The translations under genes and the position numbers were made by a program. DNA of 64,000 nucleotides from AC-56 sp963798705. Lineage in GTDB: Bacteria; Actinomycetota; Thermoleophilia; Solirubrobacterales; 70-9. Shown piece after piece: positions 22,977-32,014 of this stretch (position 1 is the first letter of the stretch; every line of letters begins with the position of its first letter). Below the pieces are notes generated by a model. That model saw only the letters and a list, made by a program, of their open reading frames with translations, ran no database searches and was not told the origin of the DNA. Location of the stretch: the NCBI GenBank assembly GCA_963798705.1, contig CAWCTW010000005.1, positions 186,001-250,000 on the forward strand, given 5' to 3'.

Positions 22977-25493
22977 ATGCTGTTGACGCGTAAGCGCCGC
23001 TCGAAGGGGCGCGGGAGCCAGCGCGCTCGTCCGCGCCCGCGGTCGCGCACGCCCGCCCGCGCGTCGCGTCCCAGCCCGCGCGAGATCGTGGCCGGGCTCG
23101 AGCAGCGCCACCTGGATCTGATCGGGCTCGGCCTGGTGGCGATTGCCGTGTACCTGGGTGGAGTGCTCTACGTCGGCTGGGACGGAGGCCCCGTCGGCGA
23201 TTCTCTGAAGTCGGCGCTCGCCGACGCCACCGGGCGCGTCGCATACCTCATTCCGCTTGCCGTCGCCGGCTGGGGGGCGGCGCTCATCATGCGGCCGATC
23301 ATCCCGGCCCCCGCAGCGCTGAACGCCGGCGCCATCCTCCTGCTCGCGGCGCTGCTGCTGGCGTTCGCCGCCGAGACCGCCGGACTGGGCCCGGCCCATC
23401 CCGCAAGGCATGGCTACTTCGACCAGCGCTTCTACTCCGTGCACGGCGGCGTCCTGGGCGAGGCCCTCTACTGGGCGGCCACCTCTCTCTTCCACCGCCT
23501 GGGAGCGCAGATCCTCGCCGTGCTGCTCTTCGTCAGCGGCCTGCTCCTCATCACCCAGACCACCGTCTCCGCCCTCCTGACCCGCGCCGGACGGATGGCG
23601 CGCACCGCCGGAGCTGGCACGCGCGACCTGGCGAAGACGGTGCGGATGGGAACGGGGCAGGACGTCCGAGGATTCGAGCCGGATGGCCGCGACATCGCGA
23701 TCACGCGCGCCGGGCCTACGGAGACGCTCGCCACCGCATCGCTGTCTGACCCGGGGCTGGACGAGGCCGAGACGGCCGGGTTCACGGAAGCCGGCGAACC
23801 CGACTGGGACGCGGACGAGCCCGAGTCGCCCGGCGCGGGTCAGTTCGCCTACGAGGCCACGGCGCCGGACGAGCCGGAGGCCGAGGTCGACCCCGGCGAC
23901 TCCGTTCCGGCCGTGACCGACCTGACCCCGATGGGGAACAAGCGCTCGGGCGTGACCGAATCCGACGAGATCGACTACAAGCTTCCCAACCCCAAGGCGC
24001 TCGAGCGGGGCAAGGGCGATCCCGGCCCCGACATGCGGGACCGCGAGGCGACCGCCGGGGCGCTGCTGGAGGCGCTCCGGAACTTCGGGATCGAGGCGCG
24101 CCTGCTCGGCGTCGTGAGCGGGCCACATGTCAGTCGCTACGAGCTTCAACTCGCCCCCGGCACCAAGGTCGCGAAGGTCGCGCAGCTGCGCGACGACCTC
24201 GCCTACGCGCTCGCTTCGACCGACATCCGCATCCTGGCCCCGATTCCCGGCAAGAAGGCCGTGGGTGTCGAGGTGCCCAATCAACGGCGCCGCCTGGTCC
24301 GCCTCGGAGACATCTACGACGGGCGACCGAAGGGCTCCTCGCCACTCGCCGTGTGGCTCGGCAAGGACGTCTCGGGCCAGTCGGTGTGGACCGACCTGGC
24401 GCTCATGCCCCACGCTCTCGTGGCCGGCACGACGGGGTCCGGTAAGTCCGGCTGCATCAACGCGATGCTCTGCTCGCTCCTCCTGCACGCCTCGCCCAAC
24501 GAGGTCCGCCTAGTGCTCGTGGACCCGAAGCGGGTGGAGCTGAACCACTACGAGCGCCTTCCACACCTGCTGACGCCGGTCGTCACGAACCCCCGCCTCG
24601 CCGCCAACGTCCTGGCCAACCTGATCGGCGAGATGGAGAGCCGCTACTCGGTCATGGGCGAGGCGCGCACCCGCAACCTCGCCGAGCTCAACCGTGCGCG
24701 CGTGAAGTCGGGCGAGCCGCCGCTGCCCCACATCCTCTGCGTGATCGACGAGCTCGCCGACCTGATGATGGTCGCCCCGGCCGAGGTCGAGGACTCGATC
24801 ATCCGCCTCGCCCAGAAGTCGCGCGCGGTCGGCATCCATCTCGTGCTCGCCACGCAGCGCCCCTCCACCGACGTCATCACCGGCACGATCAAGGTCAACA
24901 TTCCGTCCCGGATCGCGTTCTCCGTCGCCTCGCAGGTGGACTCGCGCGTGATCCTCGACCAGGGCGGCGCCGAGACGCTGCTCGGGCAGGGGGACATGCT
25001 GTTCAGACCGGTGGGCACCTCGCGCCTCCAGCGCCTGCAGGGTGCGTTCGTCACCGAGGACGAGATCGCCCGCATCGGCACCCACTGGGCTCGCCAGGGC
25101 GAGCCGGAGTTCGACCCCGCCCTGCTGGAGGTGCACGAGGAGTCGGCCGACGACCGTGACGGCGACCTCTCACCGGACAACGACGACCTGCTCGACGAGG
25201 CGGCACGCATCGTCGTCCAGAGCCAGACCGCCTCCGTCTCGATGCTCCAGCGGAGGCTTCGCGTGGGCTATACGCGAGCGGGCCGTCTGGTCGACATGCT
25301 CGAGCGCCGCGGGATCATCTCCGGGTACGAGGGATCGAAGCCGCGGCAGGTTCTCGTCACCGAGGGCGAGCTGTCCCGCGCGCTCGCCCGGCACGACGGC
25401 GGCGGCCACGAGGGTTCGGACGAGGGCGATGAGCCCGTCTCCGAGACGGCTGCGGACGCCGAGCAGGAATCGGTGAGCGCTCCCCTCGACTGA
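22977..25493 (+). CDS. ftsK: DNA translocase FtsK/SpoIIIE
   Basis: FtsK pumps chromosomal DNA through the closing division septum. From ATG 22977 the protein has 838 residues: a basic N-terminus, four membrane segments (about residues 45-200), an acidic linker, a RecA-like motor with Walker A GTTGSGKSG (about 484) and Walker B LCVIDELADLMM, and a C-terminal winged-helix gamma domain (TASVSMLQRRLRVGYTRAGRLVDMLERRGII). An in-frame GTG at 22848 would add 43 residues without family character; a small hairpin (22940-22954) lies in between. The next gene is RodZ-like. Confidence 0.93.
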   Translation: MLLTRKRRSKGRGSQRARPRPRSRTPARASRPSPREIVAGLEQRHLDLIGLGLVAIAVYLGGVLYVGWDGGPVGDSLKSALADATGRVAYLIPLAVAGWGAALIMRPIIPAPAALNAGAILLLAALLLAFAAETAGLGPAHPARHGYFDQRFYSVHGGVLGEALYWAATSLFHRLGAQILAVLLFVSGLLLITQTTVSALLTRAGRMARTAGAGTRDLAKTVRMGTGQDVRGFEPDGRDIAITRAGPTETLATASLSDPGLDEAETAGFTEAGEPDWDADEPESPGAGQFAYEATAPDEPEAEVDPGDSVPAVTDLTPMGNKRSGVTESDEIDYKLPNPKALERGKGDPGPDMRDREATAGALLEALRNFGIEARLLGVVSGPHVSRYELQLAPGTKVAKVAQLRDDLAYALASTDIRILAPIPGKKAVGVEVPNQRRRLVRLGDIYDGRPKGSSPLAVWLGKDVSGQSVWTDLALMPHALVAGTTGSGKSGCINAMLCSLLLHASPNEVRLVLVDPKRVELNHYERLPHLLTPVVTNPRLAANVLANLIGEMESRYSVMGEARTRNLAELNRARVKSGEPPLPHILCVIDELADLMMVAPAEVEDSIIRLAQKSRAVGIHLVLATQRPSTDVITGTIKVNIPSRIAFSVASQVDSRVILDQGGAETLLGQGDMLFRPVGTSRLQRLQGAFVTEDEIARIGTHWARQGEPEFDPALLEVHEESADDRDGDLSPDNDDLLDEAARIVVQSQTASVSMLQRRLRVGYTRAGRLVDMLERRGIISGYEGSKPRQVLVTEGELSRALARHDGGGHEGSDEGDEPVSETAADAEQESVSAPLD

Positions 25494-25547
25494 TCCTCCG
25501 GCGACCGGAGACGCATCGGGCCGGCGGCGGGGAGAATATGCGCCGCC

Positions 25548-26348
25548 ATGGTGATGAGGGATGACGGACAGCTCCGGATCGGCGAGGTGCTGCGCGGCGC
25601 CCGCGCCCGTCTGGGCCTGGACATCGCCACGGCGGAGCGGCAGACCAAGATCCGAGCGAAGTACCTGCGGGCCCTGGAGGACGAGGAGTGGGAGACCCTG
25701 CCGGGCCCCACGTACGTCAGGGGATTCCTGAGGACCTACGCCGGCTGCCTTGGACTCGACGCGAATGCCCTGGTCGACGAGTACCGGCGGACGATCGAGC
25801 GCCTACCGGCGACGGAGCGACCGTACATGTTCTCGGAGCCGCTGCTGGAGCGCCGGCGCCGGCCCGTCGAGACGAAGCGGCGACCGGGCGCCTACGGATT
25901 GCTCGTGGCCGTCATCATCGGCGTGCTGGCGGTGATAGCACTGGTCGCCATCGGCCTGGTCGGGGGCTCGAATGACGATGCGGCCGACCACCGCCGCGCC
26001 GCCAAGCACCATCCGCGCCATCACGGCGCCAAGCAGGGCAGCGAGGCGAACGGCTCCTCGGGCAAGGCGATCTCGCTGTCGCTGATCACGCGCGACGAGA
26101 TGGTGGTCTGTCTCCTGCCCGGCCACGGACACCCGCTGATCGACTCGCAGACGCTCGTCCAGGGCTCCAAGCAGGGACCGTTCGTGCCGCCCGCCCAGAA
26201 CTACCGGCTTGACCTGATCTCCGGAGGCGCCCTGACCGTCATCCTCGGCGGCAAGCGCAGCCTGGTGCACTCAAAGCGCCCTGCGAGCTTCGACATCGAC
26301 GCCGGCGGCATCAGGCCGATTCCGTACAGGGGACAGAAATGCCCGTGA
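25548..26348 (+). CDS. RodZ-like membrane protein with N-terminal HTH
   Basis: A 266-residue protein with a Cro/CI-type helix-turn-helix (IGEVLRGARARLGLDIATAERQTKIRAKYLRALEDEEWETLPG), one membrane segment (about 118-142) and a C-terminal domain resembling DUF4115. This is the RodZ layout, a cell-shape factor that links MreB to the membrane. Its place after ftsK and before cinA is common in Actinobacteria. The end overlaps cinA by 10 bases. No mreB lies in the window. Confidence 0.82.
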   Translation: MVMRDDGQLRIGEVLRGARARLGLDIATAERQTKIRAKYLRALEDEEWETLPGPTYVRGFLRTYAGCLGLDANALVDEYRRTIERLPATERPYMFSEPLLERRRRPVETKRRPGAYGLLVAVIIGVLAVIALVAIGLVGGSNDDAADHRRAAKHHPRHHGAKQGSEANGSSGKAISLSLITRDEMVVCLLPGHGHPLIDSQTLVQGSKQGPFVPPAQNYRLDLISGGALTVILGGKRSLVHSKRPASFDIDAGGIRPIPYRGQKCP

Positions 26349-27628
26349 GCGAAAAACCGATCCGCGCCGGCGTCATCGTGACCGGGACCGAGGTTCTCAC
26401 CGGGCGGATCTCGGACCGCAACGGGCCGTGGATCGCGGACCGCCTGGGCGAGCTCGGGGTGGAGGTGAGCCACATCGTCTGCGTCGGCGACCGGGCCGGG
26501 GATCTGAGCGCGGCGCTGCGATTCCTGGACGACCTCGGTGCGGACCTGATCGTCACCAGCGGCGGACTCGGGCCGACCGCGGACGACCTTACGGCGGAGG
26601 TGGTCGCCGATTTCGCGGGACGGCAGCTCGTGCTCGACCACGAGATGGAGGAGAGGATCGCCGAGATCCTCGCCGGGTTCGCGCGGCGACTGCGGTTCGA
26701 CGCCGAGGCGCTGCGCGAAGCCAACCGCAAGCAGGCGCTGATCCCCGAGGGAGCCACGTCCATCGACCCCGCCGGCACCGCTCCGGGGCTCGTCGTGCCG
26801 ACTCGCGGACCAACCGTGATCGTGCTCCCGGGCCCGCCGCGAGAGCTCCAGGCGATGTGGTCTCAGGCGCTGGAGACCGACGACGCCCGGAAGGCGCTTG
26901 CACGCGTGACTCCGATTCACACCGAGACGCTGCGCATCTTCGGCGTCCCCGAATCCGAGCTCGCGAAGAGCCTGCGGGAGATCGAGGGGGAGCTGGACCT
27001 CACACCCCTGGAGATCACGACGTGCCTGCGACGGGCGGAGCTCGAGATCGACGTCCGATACAGGGAGGGCGGGGAGAGCGTGGCGCGGCGGCTCCTGGAC
27101 GATCTGGCCGAGCGCTTCTCCGGCTACGTCTTCAGTCGCGACGGGTCCTCGGTCGACGAGCAGGTGGCCGACCTGCTTGCGGGCAGGCGGATCGCGCTGG
27201 GGGAGTCCGAGACGGCGGGGCTCCTGGCTGCGCGGCTCACCGAGCGCCCCGGCGCCTCCGCGTACGTGGCAGGCGGCGTCGTGGCGTACTCGGATGACGC
27301 CAAGCGCGAGCTCCTCGACGTTGGCGCCGAGCTAATCGAGCGCCACGGCGCGGTTTCGCCGCATGTGGCCGAGGCGATGGCGGACGGCGCTCTGGCGAGG
27401 TTCCACGCGGACGTCGCCGTGGGCATCACCGGAATCGCGGGGCCCGGCGGCGGTACCGAGGCAAAACCGGTGGGCTATGTCTGCATCTGCGTGAAGCTGG
27501 CGGACGGCGCGATCCTTGCGCGCGACCCCGTGCTCCCCGGTGACCGTGCGGAGATCCGCGACCGGTCGACGACCGTGGCCATGCACCTCGTGCGCCGCCT
27601 GCTGCGCGGCGAGGACTTCCCGCTGTGA
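26339..27628 (+). CDS. cinA: Competence/damage-inducible protein CinA
   Basis: A 429-residue two-domain protein: an N-terminal MoCF/COG1058 domain (GVIVTGTEVLTGRISDRNGPWIADRLGELG, TSGGLGPTADDLT) with ADP-ribose pyrophosphatase activity in characterised members, and a C-terminal NMN deamidase-type domain (GESETAGLLAARLTERPGASAYVAGGVVAYSDDAK; GITGIAGPGGGTEAKPVG). It recycles pyridine nucleotides. ATG 26339 overlaps the RodZ-like gene. In several Gram-positive bacteria cinA precedes recA, which lies 1.7 kb downstream here. Confidence 0.93.
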   Translation: MPVSEKPIRAGVIVTGTEVLTGRISDRNGPWIADRLGELGVEVSHIVCVGDRAGDLSAALRFLDDLGADLIVTSGGLGPTADDLTAEVVADFAGRQLVLDHEMEERIAEILAGFARRLRFDAEALREANRKQALIPEGATSIDPAGTAPGLVVPTRGPTVIVLPGPPRELQAMWSQALETDDARKALARVTPIHTETLRIFGVPESELAKSLREIEGELDLTPLEITTCLRRAELEIDVRYREGGESVARRLLDDLAERFSGYVFSRDGSSVDEQVADLLAGRRIALGESETAGLLAARLTERPGASAYVAGGVVAYSDDAKRELLDVGAELIERHGAVSPHVAEAMADGALARFHADVAVGITGIAGPGGGTEAKPVGYVCICVKLADGAILARDPVLPGDRAEIRDRSTTVAMHLVRRLLRGEDFPL

Positions 27629-27631
27629 CGA

Positions 27632-27684
27632 AGCGTTTGGGATCCGAGGGACGCCATTGCGTGCCCAAAGCACCAAACGTCGCT
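27632..27684. repeat. Dispersed hairpin repeat, copy A
   Basis: A GCGTTTGGGATCCGAGGGACGC segment-type element (start 27633) folds into a stem-loop with CCAAACG at its right end (27673-27679). The first 30 bases closely match a second copy at 54549. Both copies sit between convergent genes, so they may act as bidirectional terminators. Confidence 0.55.
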
Positions 27685-27708
27685 CGGTGGACGATCTAGG
27701 GGGCGAGC

Positions 27709-28590
27709 CTACGCCCCGGCCGCGGCGAGCCAGGACTCGATGCGCCGGGTGACGAGATCCGGCTTCTCGTCGACGACGAAGTGCCCGGAGTGGGCGACCA
27801 GCTCGATTCGCATGTCGTCGGCGTACGGCTCATGGCCCGGCAGGAGCCGGGTGCTCAATGAGACGTCGCGCTCGCCGAACAGGAGGAGCGTGGGCACGGT
27901 CAGGCGCTCCCTGCGCCACCTGCCGGCGAGGCCCTGTCGCAGGGCACGCTGGTAGTAGCGGTAGAGCTCCACGATCGCCTGTGCCCGGGCCGGCTCCCGG
28001 AAGCTCCGCGCGTACATCTCGATCTCCTCGTCGGTGAAGGGCGTCCCCACGTTGCCGCTGCCCAGATAGTGACGGGCTATCCACCTCTGGCGCAGCACCC
28101 AGCGGCCGAGGCCAGGAGCGGCGATCACCCACGTGTACCAACTGCGCCACGCCTCCATCGCGACGCGCGCCGAGCGCGGCGGCCACGGATGAGGCGCGTT
28201 GCACACGACCATCCGGTCCACTCGGCGGGGATGCAGGATCCCGAGCAGAAGCGCCGTCCATCCGCCCCAGTCGTGGCCGACGACGTGCGCGCGCTCGAGC
28301 CCAAGCGCGTCGAGCAGGGCCACCTGGTCCGCAGCGAAGGTCTCGCCGTCGTAGCCGTCCCCCGGGGCCTCGGACCAGCCGCACCCGCGCAGGTCGGGGG
28401 CGAGCAACCGGTACCGGTCCGCCAAGCCGGCCATCACTCGCCGCCACATGTACCAATGCTGCGGCCAGCCGTGGAGCAGGAGAAGCGCGGGGGCGTCCCG
28501 CGGGCCGGACTCGGCGACGTGGACGCAGATTCCGTTCGCGTCAACGTACCGGTGATCGATGCCCGGAACCGAGGGCATTTCGTCAGCCAC
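27709..28590 (-). CDS. Alpha/beta hydrolase, epoxide-hydrolase-like
   Basis: A 293-residue alpha/beta hydrolase. The oxyanion motif HGWPQ and the nucleophile elbow GHDWGG with aspartate, rather than serine, point to epoxide hydrolases or haloalkane dehalogenases. LLLFGERDV and GHFVVDEKP near the C-terminus supply the acid and histidine. The frame is open to 28641, but GTG 28590 is chosen because TAGATT lies 7 bases upstream on this strand. It is divergent from thpR. The substrate is unknown. Confidence 0.85.
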   Translation of the reverse strand: MADEMPSVPGIDHRYVDANGICVHVAESGPRDAPALLLLHGWPQHWYMWRRVMAGLADRYRLLAPDLRGCGWSEAPGDGYDGETFAADQVALLDALGLERAHVVGHDWGGWTALLLGILHPRRVDRMVVCNAPHPWPPRSARVAMEAWRSWYTWVIAAPGLGRWVLRQRWIARHYLGSGNVGTPFTDEEIEMYARSFREPARAQAIVELYRYYQRALRQGLAGRWRRERLTVPTLLLFGERDVSLSTRLLPGHEPYADDMRIELVAHSGHFVVDEKPDLVTRRIESWLAAAGA

Positions 28591-28597
28591 CCGATGC

Positions 28598-28603
28598 AAT
28601 CTA
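28598..28603 (-). promoter_or_regulatory. -10 hexamer TAGATT for the hydrolase gene
   Basis: On the minus strand TAGATT ends 7 bases before GTG 28590 and fixes that start over the upstream ATG. Confidence 0.5.
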
Positions 28604-28640
28604 TTTGCGAATGGCGGGCGTAGCGCGAGCCACGAGCGCA

Positions 28641-28646
28641 TAGGTT
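28641..28646 (+). promoter_or_regulatory. -10 hexamer TAGGTT for thpR
   Basis: TAGGTT ends 9 bases before ATG 28656, with no Shine-Dalgarno sequence. Confidence 0.45.
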
Positions 28647-28655
28647 GAAGCCCGG

Positions 28656-29267
28656 ATGGCGAGAGAACGGCTCAAGAGCCCGAGGGCACGCCTTTTCGTC
28701 GCCCTGGACCTGCCCGATCCGGTGCGCACCGGCCTCGAGGCCTGGCAGGCCGGGGCACTGACCGATCCGGCGCTGCGGCCCGTCCCATCCGAGGCGCTCC
28801 ACGTGACCCTGTGCTTTCTGGGCTACCACCGGGAGCGCGACATCGAGCGCATCGGCGCCCTGGTGACCGGAGTCGAGCCGCGTCCGGTGGAGATCCGCCT
28901 CGAGCCCGACCCGGTGCCGGTGCCGCCGAACAGGCCGCGGCTGTTCGCGGTGGGAGGGGAGAGCCCGCCCGCCTCGGCACTCCAGCAAGAGCTCTCCGAC
29001 CTGCTCGAGGCGAAGCGCTTCTACAAGCCCGAGAAGCGGCGCTACTGGACCCACGTAACGGTCGCGCGGGGGCGCTCGGAGAAAAGGGCTCGCAGGCGTG
29101 GAGGACGCGGAAGGCCCATGCGGGTGGAATCTCCGCCCGGGACGCTGCCCGCCGCGCTCACAGAGCCGTTCGAGGCCCCCCGGCTGGCGCTGTATCGCTC
29201 ATTCCTGCGCCCTTCGGGCGCCGAATACGTCCGACTGGCTGAGTTGAATCTAGGGGTCGGTCAATGA
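28656..29267 (+). CDS. thpR: RNA 2',3'-cyclic phosphodiesterase (2H family)
   Basis: A 203-residue 2H-superfamily protein, formerly called 2'-5' RNA ligase, that opens 2',3'-cyclic phosphates on RNA ends. Both HxT motifs are present: ALHVTLCFLG and THVTVARG. The N-terminus LFVALDLPDPVRTGLEAW is typical. It lies directly upstream of recA, as in other Actinobacteria. A long inverted repeat begins over its 3' end. Confidence 0.92.
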   Translation: MARERLKSPRARLFVALDLPDPVRTGLEAWQAGALTDPALRPVPSEALHVTLCFLGYHRERDIERIGALVTGVEPRPVEIRLEPDPVPVPPNRPRLFAVGGESPPASALQQELSDLLEAKRFYKPEKRRYWTHVTVARGRSEKRARRRGGRGRPMRVESPPGTLPAALTEPFEAPRLALYRSFLRPSGAEYVRLAELNLGVGQ

Positions 29268-29324
29268 ACGACATGGCAGACCCGAGTCGGCCTCGCGCCC
29301 ACCAGTCATTCATTGACGGACCCC
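29253..29324. repeat. 20-base imperfect inverted repeat in the thpR-recA gap
   Basis: Arms 29253-29272 and 29305-29324 are complementary at 18 of 20 positions and are separated by 32 bases. The left arm covers the thpR stop and the right arm ends 28 bases before the recA start. It may end thpR transcription or act as a regulatory site for recA. It does not match the actinobacterial SOS box (CGAAC-N4-GTTCG). Confidence 0.55.
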
Positions 29325-29352
29325 ACGCTCGCAGAAGAAAGGTGATGAAGAG

Positions 29353-30474
29353 ATGGCACAGGAGAAGAAGGCAAGCTTGAAGGCGGCGGACAAGGAAGCC
29401 AAGGCGAAGGACGCGGCGCTCCAGGCCGCCAAGACCCAGATCGAGCGCCAGTTCGGCCAGGGCTCGCTGATGCGCCTCGGCGACCAGGATGCGATCCAGG
29501 TCGAGGCGATCTCGACGGGAGCGCTCTCCCTGGATCTCGCGCTCGGGGTCGGTGGGGTGCCGCGCGGCCGGATCGTCGAGATCTTCGGCCCGGAATCATC
29601 GGGGAAGACGACGCTCGTCTACCACATAATCGCCGAGGCTCAGGCGCGCGGCGGGATTTGCGCGTTCGTCGACACCGAGCACGCGATCGACCCCATCTAC
29701 GCACGGCGGATCGGCGTGGACGTCGACGAGCTGCTGGTCTCGCAGCCCGACTACGGGGAGCAGGCGCTCGAGATCGTGGACGTCCTCGTGCGCTCCGGGG
29801 CGGTGGACCTCGTCGCGGTCGACTCCGTGGCCGCGCTGACGCCGCGAGTGGAGCTCGAGGGCCAGATGGGCGAGACCCAGGTCGGCCTGCAGGCACGCCT
29901 GATGTCGCAGGCGCTCCGCAAGCTGGCCGGCAATCTCAGCCGCGCCAACACGGTCTGCGTGTTCACGAACCAGATCCGCGAGAAGATCGGGGTCAGCTTC
30001 GGCTCGCCGGAGACCCAGCCCGGCGGTCGCGCGCTGAAGTTCTATTCCTCGCAGCGGCTCGACCTCCGCCGCATCGAGACCCTCAAGGAGGGCACCGAGG
30101 CGGTGGGCAACCGGGTCCGCGTGAAGGTGGTCAAGAACAAGGTCGCCGCGCCATTTCGCCAGGCGGAGTTCGACGTCGAGTACGGCGTGGGAATCTCCAA
30201 CGAGGGCTGCCTGCTCGACCTCGGGTTGGAGCACGACCTCGTCACCAAGTCCGGCTCGTTCTTCTCCTACGGCGAGCTGCGGCTGGGCCAGGGGCGCAAC
30301 AACACCAAGCAGTTCCTGGCCGAGAATCCCGAGACCGCTCGCGAGATCGAGGCCAAGCTGTTCGAGATCCTCGGGATCGAGCGCCCGGCCAGCCCCGCGG
30401 AGAAACGGGCGGATGCGACGCCGATCACCCCGGAGGCCGAGGTCGAAGCAGAGGTCGAGCGCAAGGCCGCCTAG
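29353..30474 (+). CDS. recA: Recombinase RecA
   Basis: RecA forms the ATP-dependent filament for homologous recombination and SOS signalling. The 373-residue protein shows Walker A GPESSGKTT, LVSQPDYGEQALEI, VDLVAVDSVAALTP and the L2-loop region FTNQIREKIGVSFGSPETQPGGRALKF. An acidic C-terminal tail makes it a little longer than E. coli RecA. A Shine-Dalgarno sequence (AAAGG, then GAAGAG) precedes ATG 29353. No intein is present. It is followed by recX after 17 bases. Confidence 0.98.
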   Translation: MAQEKKASLKAADKEAKAKDAALQAAKTQIERQFGQGSLMRLGDQDAIQVEAISTGALSLDLALGVGGVPRGRIVEIFGPESSGKTTLVYHIIAEAQARGGICAFVDTEHAIDPIYARRIGVDVDELLVSQPDYGEQALEIVDVLVRSGAVDLVAVDSVAALTPRVELEGQMGETQVGLQARLMSQALRKLAGNLSRANTVCVFTNQIREKIGVSFGSPETQPGGRALKFYSSQRLDLRRIETLKEGTEAVGNRVRVKVVKNKVAAPFRQAEFDVEYGVGISNEGCLLDLGLEHDLVTKSGSFFSYGELRLGQGRNNTKQFLAENPETAREIEAKLFEILGIERPASPAEKRADATPITPEAEVEAEVERKAA

Positions 30475-30491
30475 CCGGCGGCGCGGCGCCA

Positions 30492-30947
30492 ATGGCGGAG
30501 ACGGACGCTTTCGAGGCGGCGCTCGGCGCGCTCGAGCGCAAGGAGAGGACTGCCCACGAGCTGGCCCGGTGGCTCAAGGGCCGTGGGTTCGGCATGGAGG
30601 AGATCGAGACGGCGCTGAGGCGCCTGTTCGAGACCGAAGTGCTCGACGACGAGCGATTCGCCCGGCGCTATGCCGAGGACAAGCGCGACCTCTCGGGCTG
30701 GGGGGCCGAGCGGATCCGCGAAGCTCTCCTTGCCCGCGGCGTCCCGATCGACACGGTCGAGGAGGTGCTCGCATCGGATTCGCACGGGGACCAGCTCGAC
30801 CGGGCGCGGGAGATCCTCATCCGGCGCGCGCGGCCCCTGGAGGACACCGCCGACCGCCGGCGCGCGCTCGAGTACCTGGCACGCCGGGGCTACGACTACG
30901 AGATCGCCTACGACGCGGTGCGAAGCGCCTCCCTCGCCGGCGATTAG
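30492..30947 (+). CDS. recX: Regulatory protein RecX
   Basis: RecX binds RecA filaments and limits their activity. The 151-residue protein is built of three-helix repeats, with the family cues RKERTAHELARWLKGRGF, LDDERFARRYAEDKRD and RRRALEYLARRGYDYEIAYDAV. ATG 30492 is 17 bases after the recA stop, so the two are one operon. The conserved neighbour would be rny, but here about 4 kb of accessory sequence follows. Confidence 0.93.
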   Translation: MAETDAFEAALGALERKERTAHELARWLKGRGFGMEEIETALRRLFETEVLDDERFARRYAEDKRDLSGWGAERIREALLARGVPIDTVEEVLASDSHGDQLDRAREILIRRARPLEDTADRRRALEYLARRGYDYEIAYDAVRSASLAGD

Positions 30948-31219
30948 GCGGGAACGTCAGGGATCGAAGCTTGCGATCAAAGGGGTGGGGAGTCCTCCTT
31001 TGGCCGCGCTTCTGCTTACCCGCGAAAAGCAGAACTCCCTGGATCGGGCGTGGTGGGTCACGTCCGCGCCGGCCACGATTTTGATTTCGCGCCTCGGCGC
31101 CCAGATACTCAACCCCTTGACAGCCGATGAATCCGTGGGAGGATCGCGCCGAGGAAGGGCAGGATGCTGTCCATCCACTTCGGAGTCGCATCCGCGCCTC
31201 CATCCACGAAGGGAGCCGT

Positions 31220-31672
31220 ATGGCAGAGGAAGTTCAGATCGCGGGCAGCGGATCAATAGCGAAGACCCGGGACCCGCTCGGGGTAGCACTGCTCGCGTTA
31301 GTGACGCTGGGCATTTACTGGTTCGTCTGGTACTACAAGGCGAACCGAGAGATGAGCGATCTGGGCCGCGCCCGGGGAACCGACGAGCTCGGTGACAACC
31401 CTGGAACGTCGTTGCTCGCGGTGACGCTCGGTGCCCTGATCATCGTGCCGGCGATCGTCTCGGTCTACAACACGTTTCAGCGCACCCAGGCCGCAGCCCG
31501 CCTCACGGGCGTCGAGCCCTTGAACGGCTGGATCGCCCTCGCCTTCTACCTATTCCTCGGAATCGGGTTCCCGGCTTATCTGCAGAGCGGTCTGAACAAG
31601 GTCTGGCACGCACAGGCTGGCGAGGTCACTGCGGTTCCGGCGGAGACCCCGGCGGCGGCACCGACCGAGTAG
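31220..31672 (+). CDS. DUF4234-type small membrane protein
   Basis: A 150-residue membrane protein with the DUF4234 pattern LALVTLGIYWFVWYYKANREM, a second segment (SLLAVTLGALIIVPAIVSVYNTF) and a third (GWIALAFYLFLGIGFPAYLQSGLNKVW). Function is unknown. A Shine-Dalgarno (GGGAG) precedes ATG 31220; a perfect TTGACA lies at 31117-31122 but no good -10 follows it. A strong terminator hairpin follows the gene, so it is probably monocistronic. Confidence 0.8.
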   Translation: MAEEVQIAGSGSIAKTRDPLGVALLALVTLGIYWFVWYYKANREMSDLGRARGTDELGDNPGTSLLAVTLGALIIVPAIVSVYNTFQRTQAAARLTGVEPLNGWIALAFYLFLGIGFPAYLQSGLNKVWHAQAGEVTAVPAETPAAAPTE

Positions 31673-31711
31673 TCAAGCCTCCGCCGTCCCGCCCCAGCCT
31701 TAGCTCGCACT

Positions 31712-31739
31712 CGCGGGTGGCCCGTCAGGGCCACCCGCG
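31712..31739 (+). terminator. Rho-independent-type terminator of the DUF4234 gene
   Basis: CGCGGGTGGCCC and its exact complement form a 12-bp stem with a GTCA loop, followed by TTT. It lies 39 bases after the stop codon. Confidence 0.75.
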
Positions 31740-31832
31740 TTTCGGGGTGACCGCGTGTCGAGATTCTATGTCGCGTTGCCTTCGTGGCGTGAGTGCGCCT
31801 AGCGAGTAGGGCACGGCCCCCTGCCGAGCTCG

Positions 31833-31857
31833 GTTTCTGCTGCCCGCGGCCGGGTAG
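31833..31857 (+). promoter_or_regulatory. SigB/SigF-type promoter (GTTT-N15-GGGTAG)
   Basis: GTTT at 31833-31836 and GGGTAG at 31852-31857 are separated by 15 bases, the same pattern as at 55781 and 56897. Downstream lies the 46-residue membrane protein at 32015, with a leader of about 150 bases. Confidence 0.5.
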
Positions 31858-32014
31858 AACCAAGTCACCATGCGGGCCGGAAACGCCACCAGCGAGTCGG
31901 GGCCCGTGTCATGCATGGACGCGAGCTTCGCAACGGGCGTGCGCCTGTGGGGAGGCCGCGACAGACAGTTGTCCAAACCACACAGGGGTTCGAGCTCGTG
32001 CGCGAGGAGCCATC

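Noticed and set aside
29268..29352. LexA/SOS box upstream of recA
   Set aside because: No CGAAC-N4-GTTCG or similar sequence is present; only the long inverted repeat is seen.
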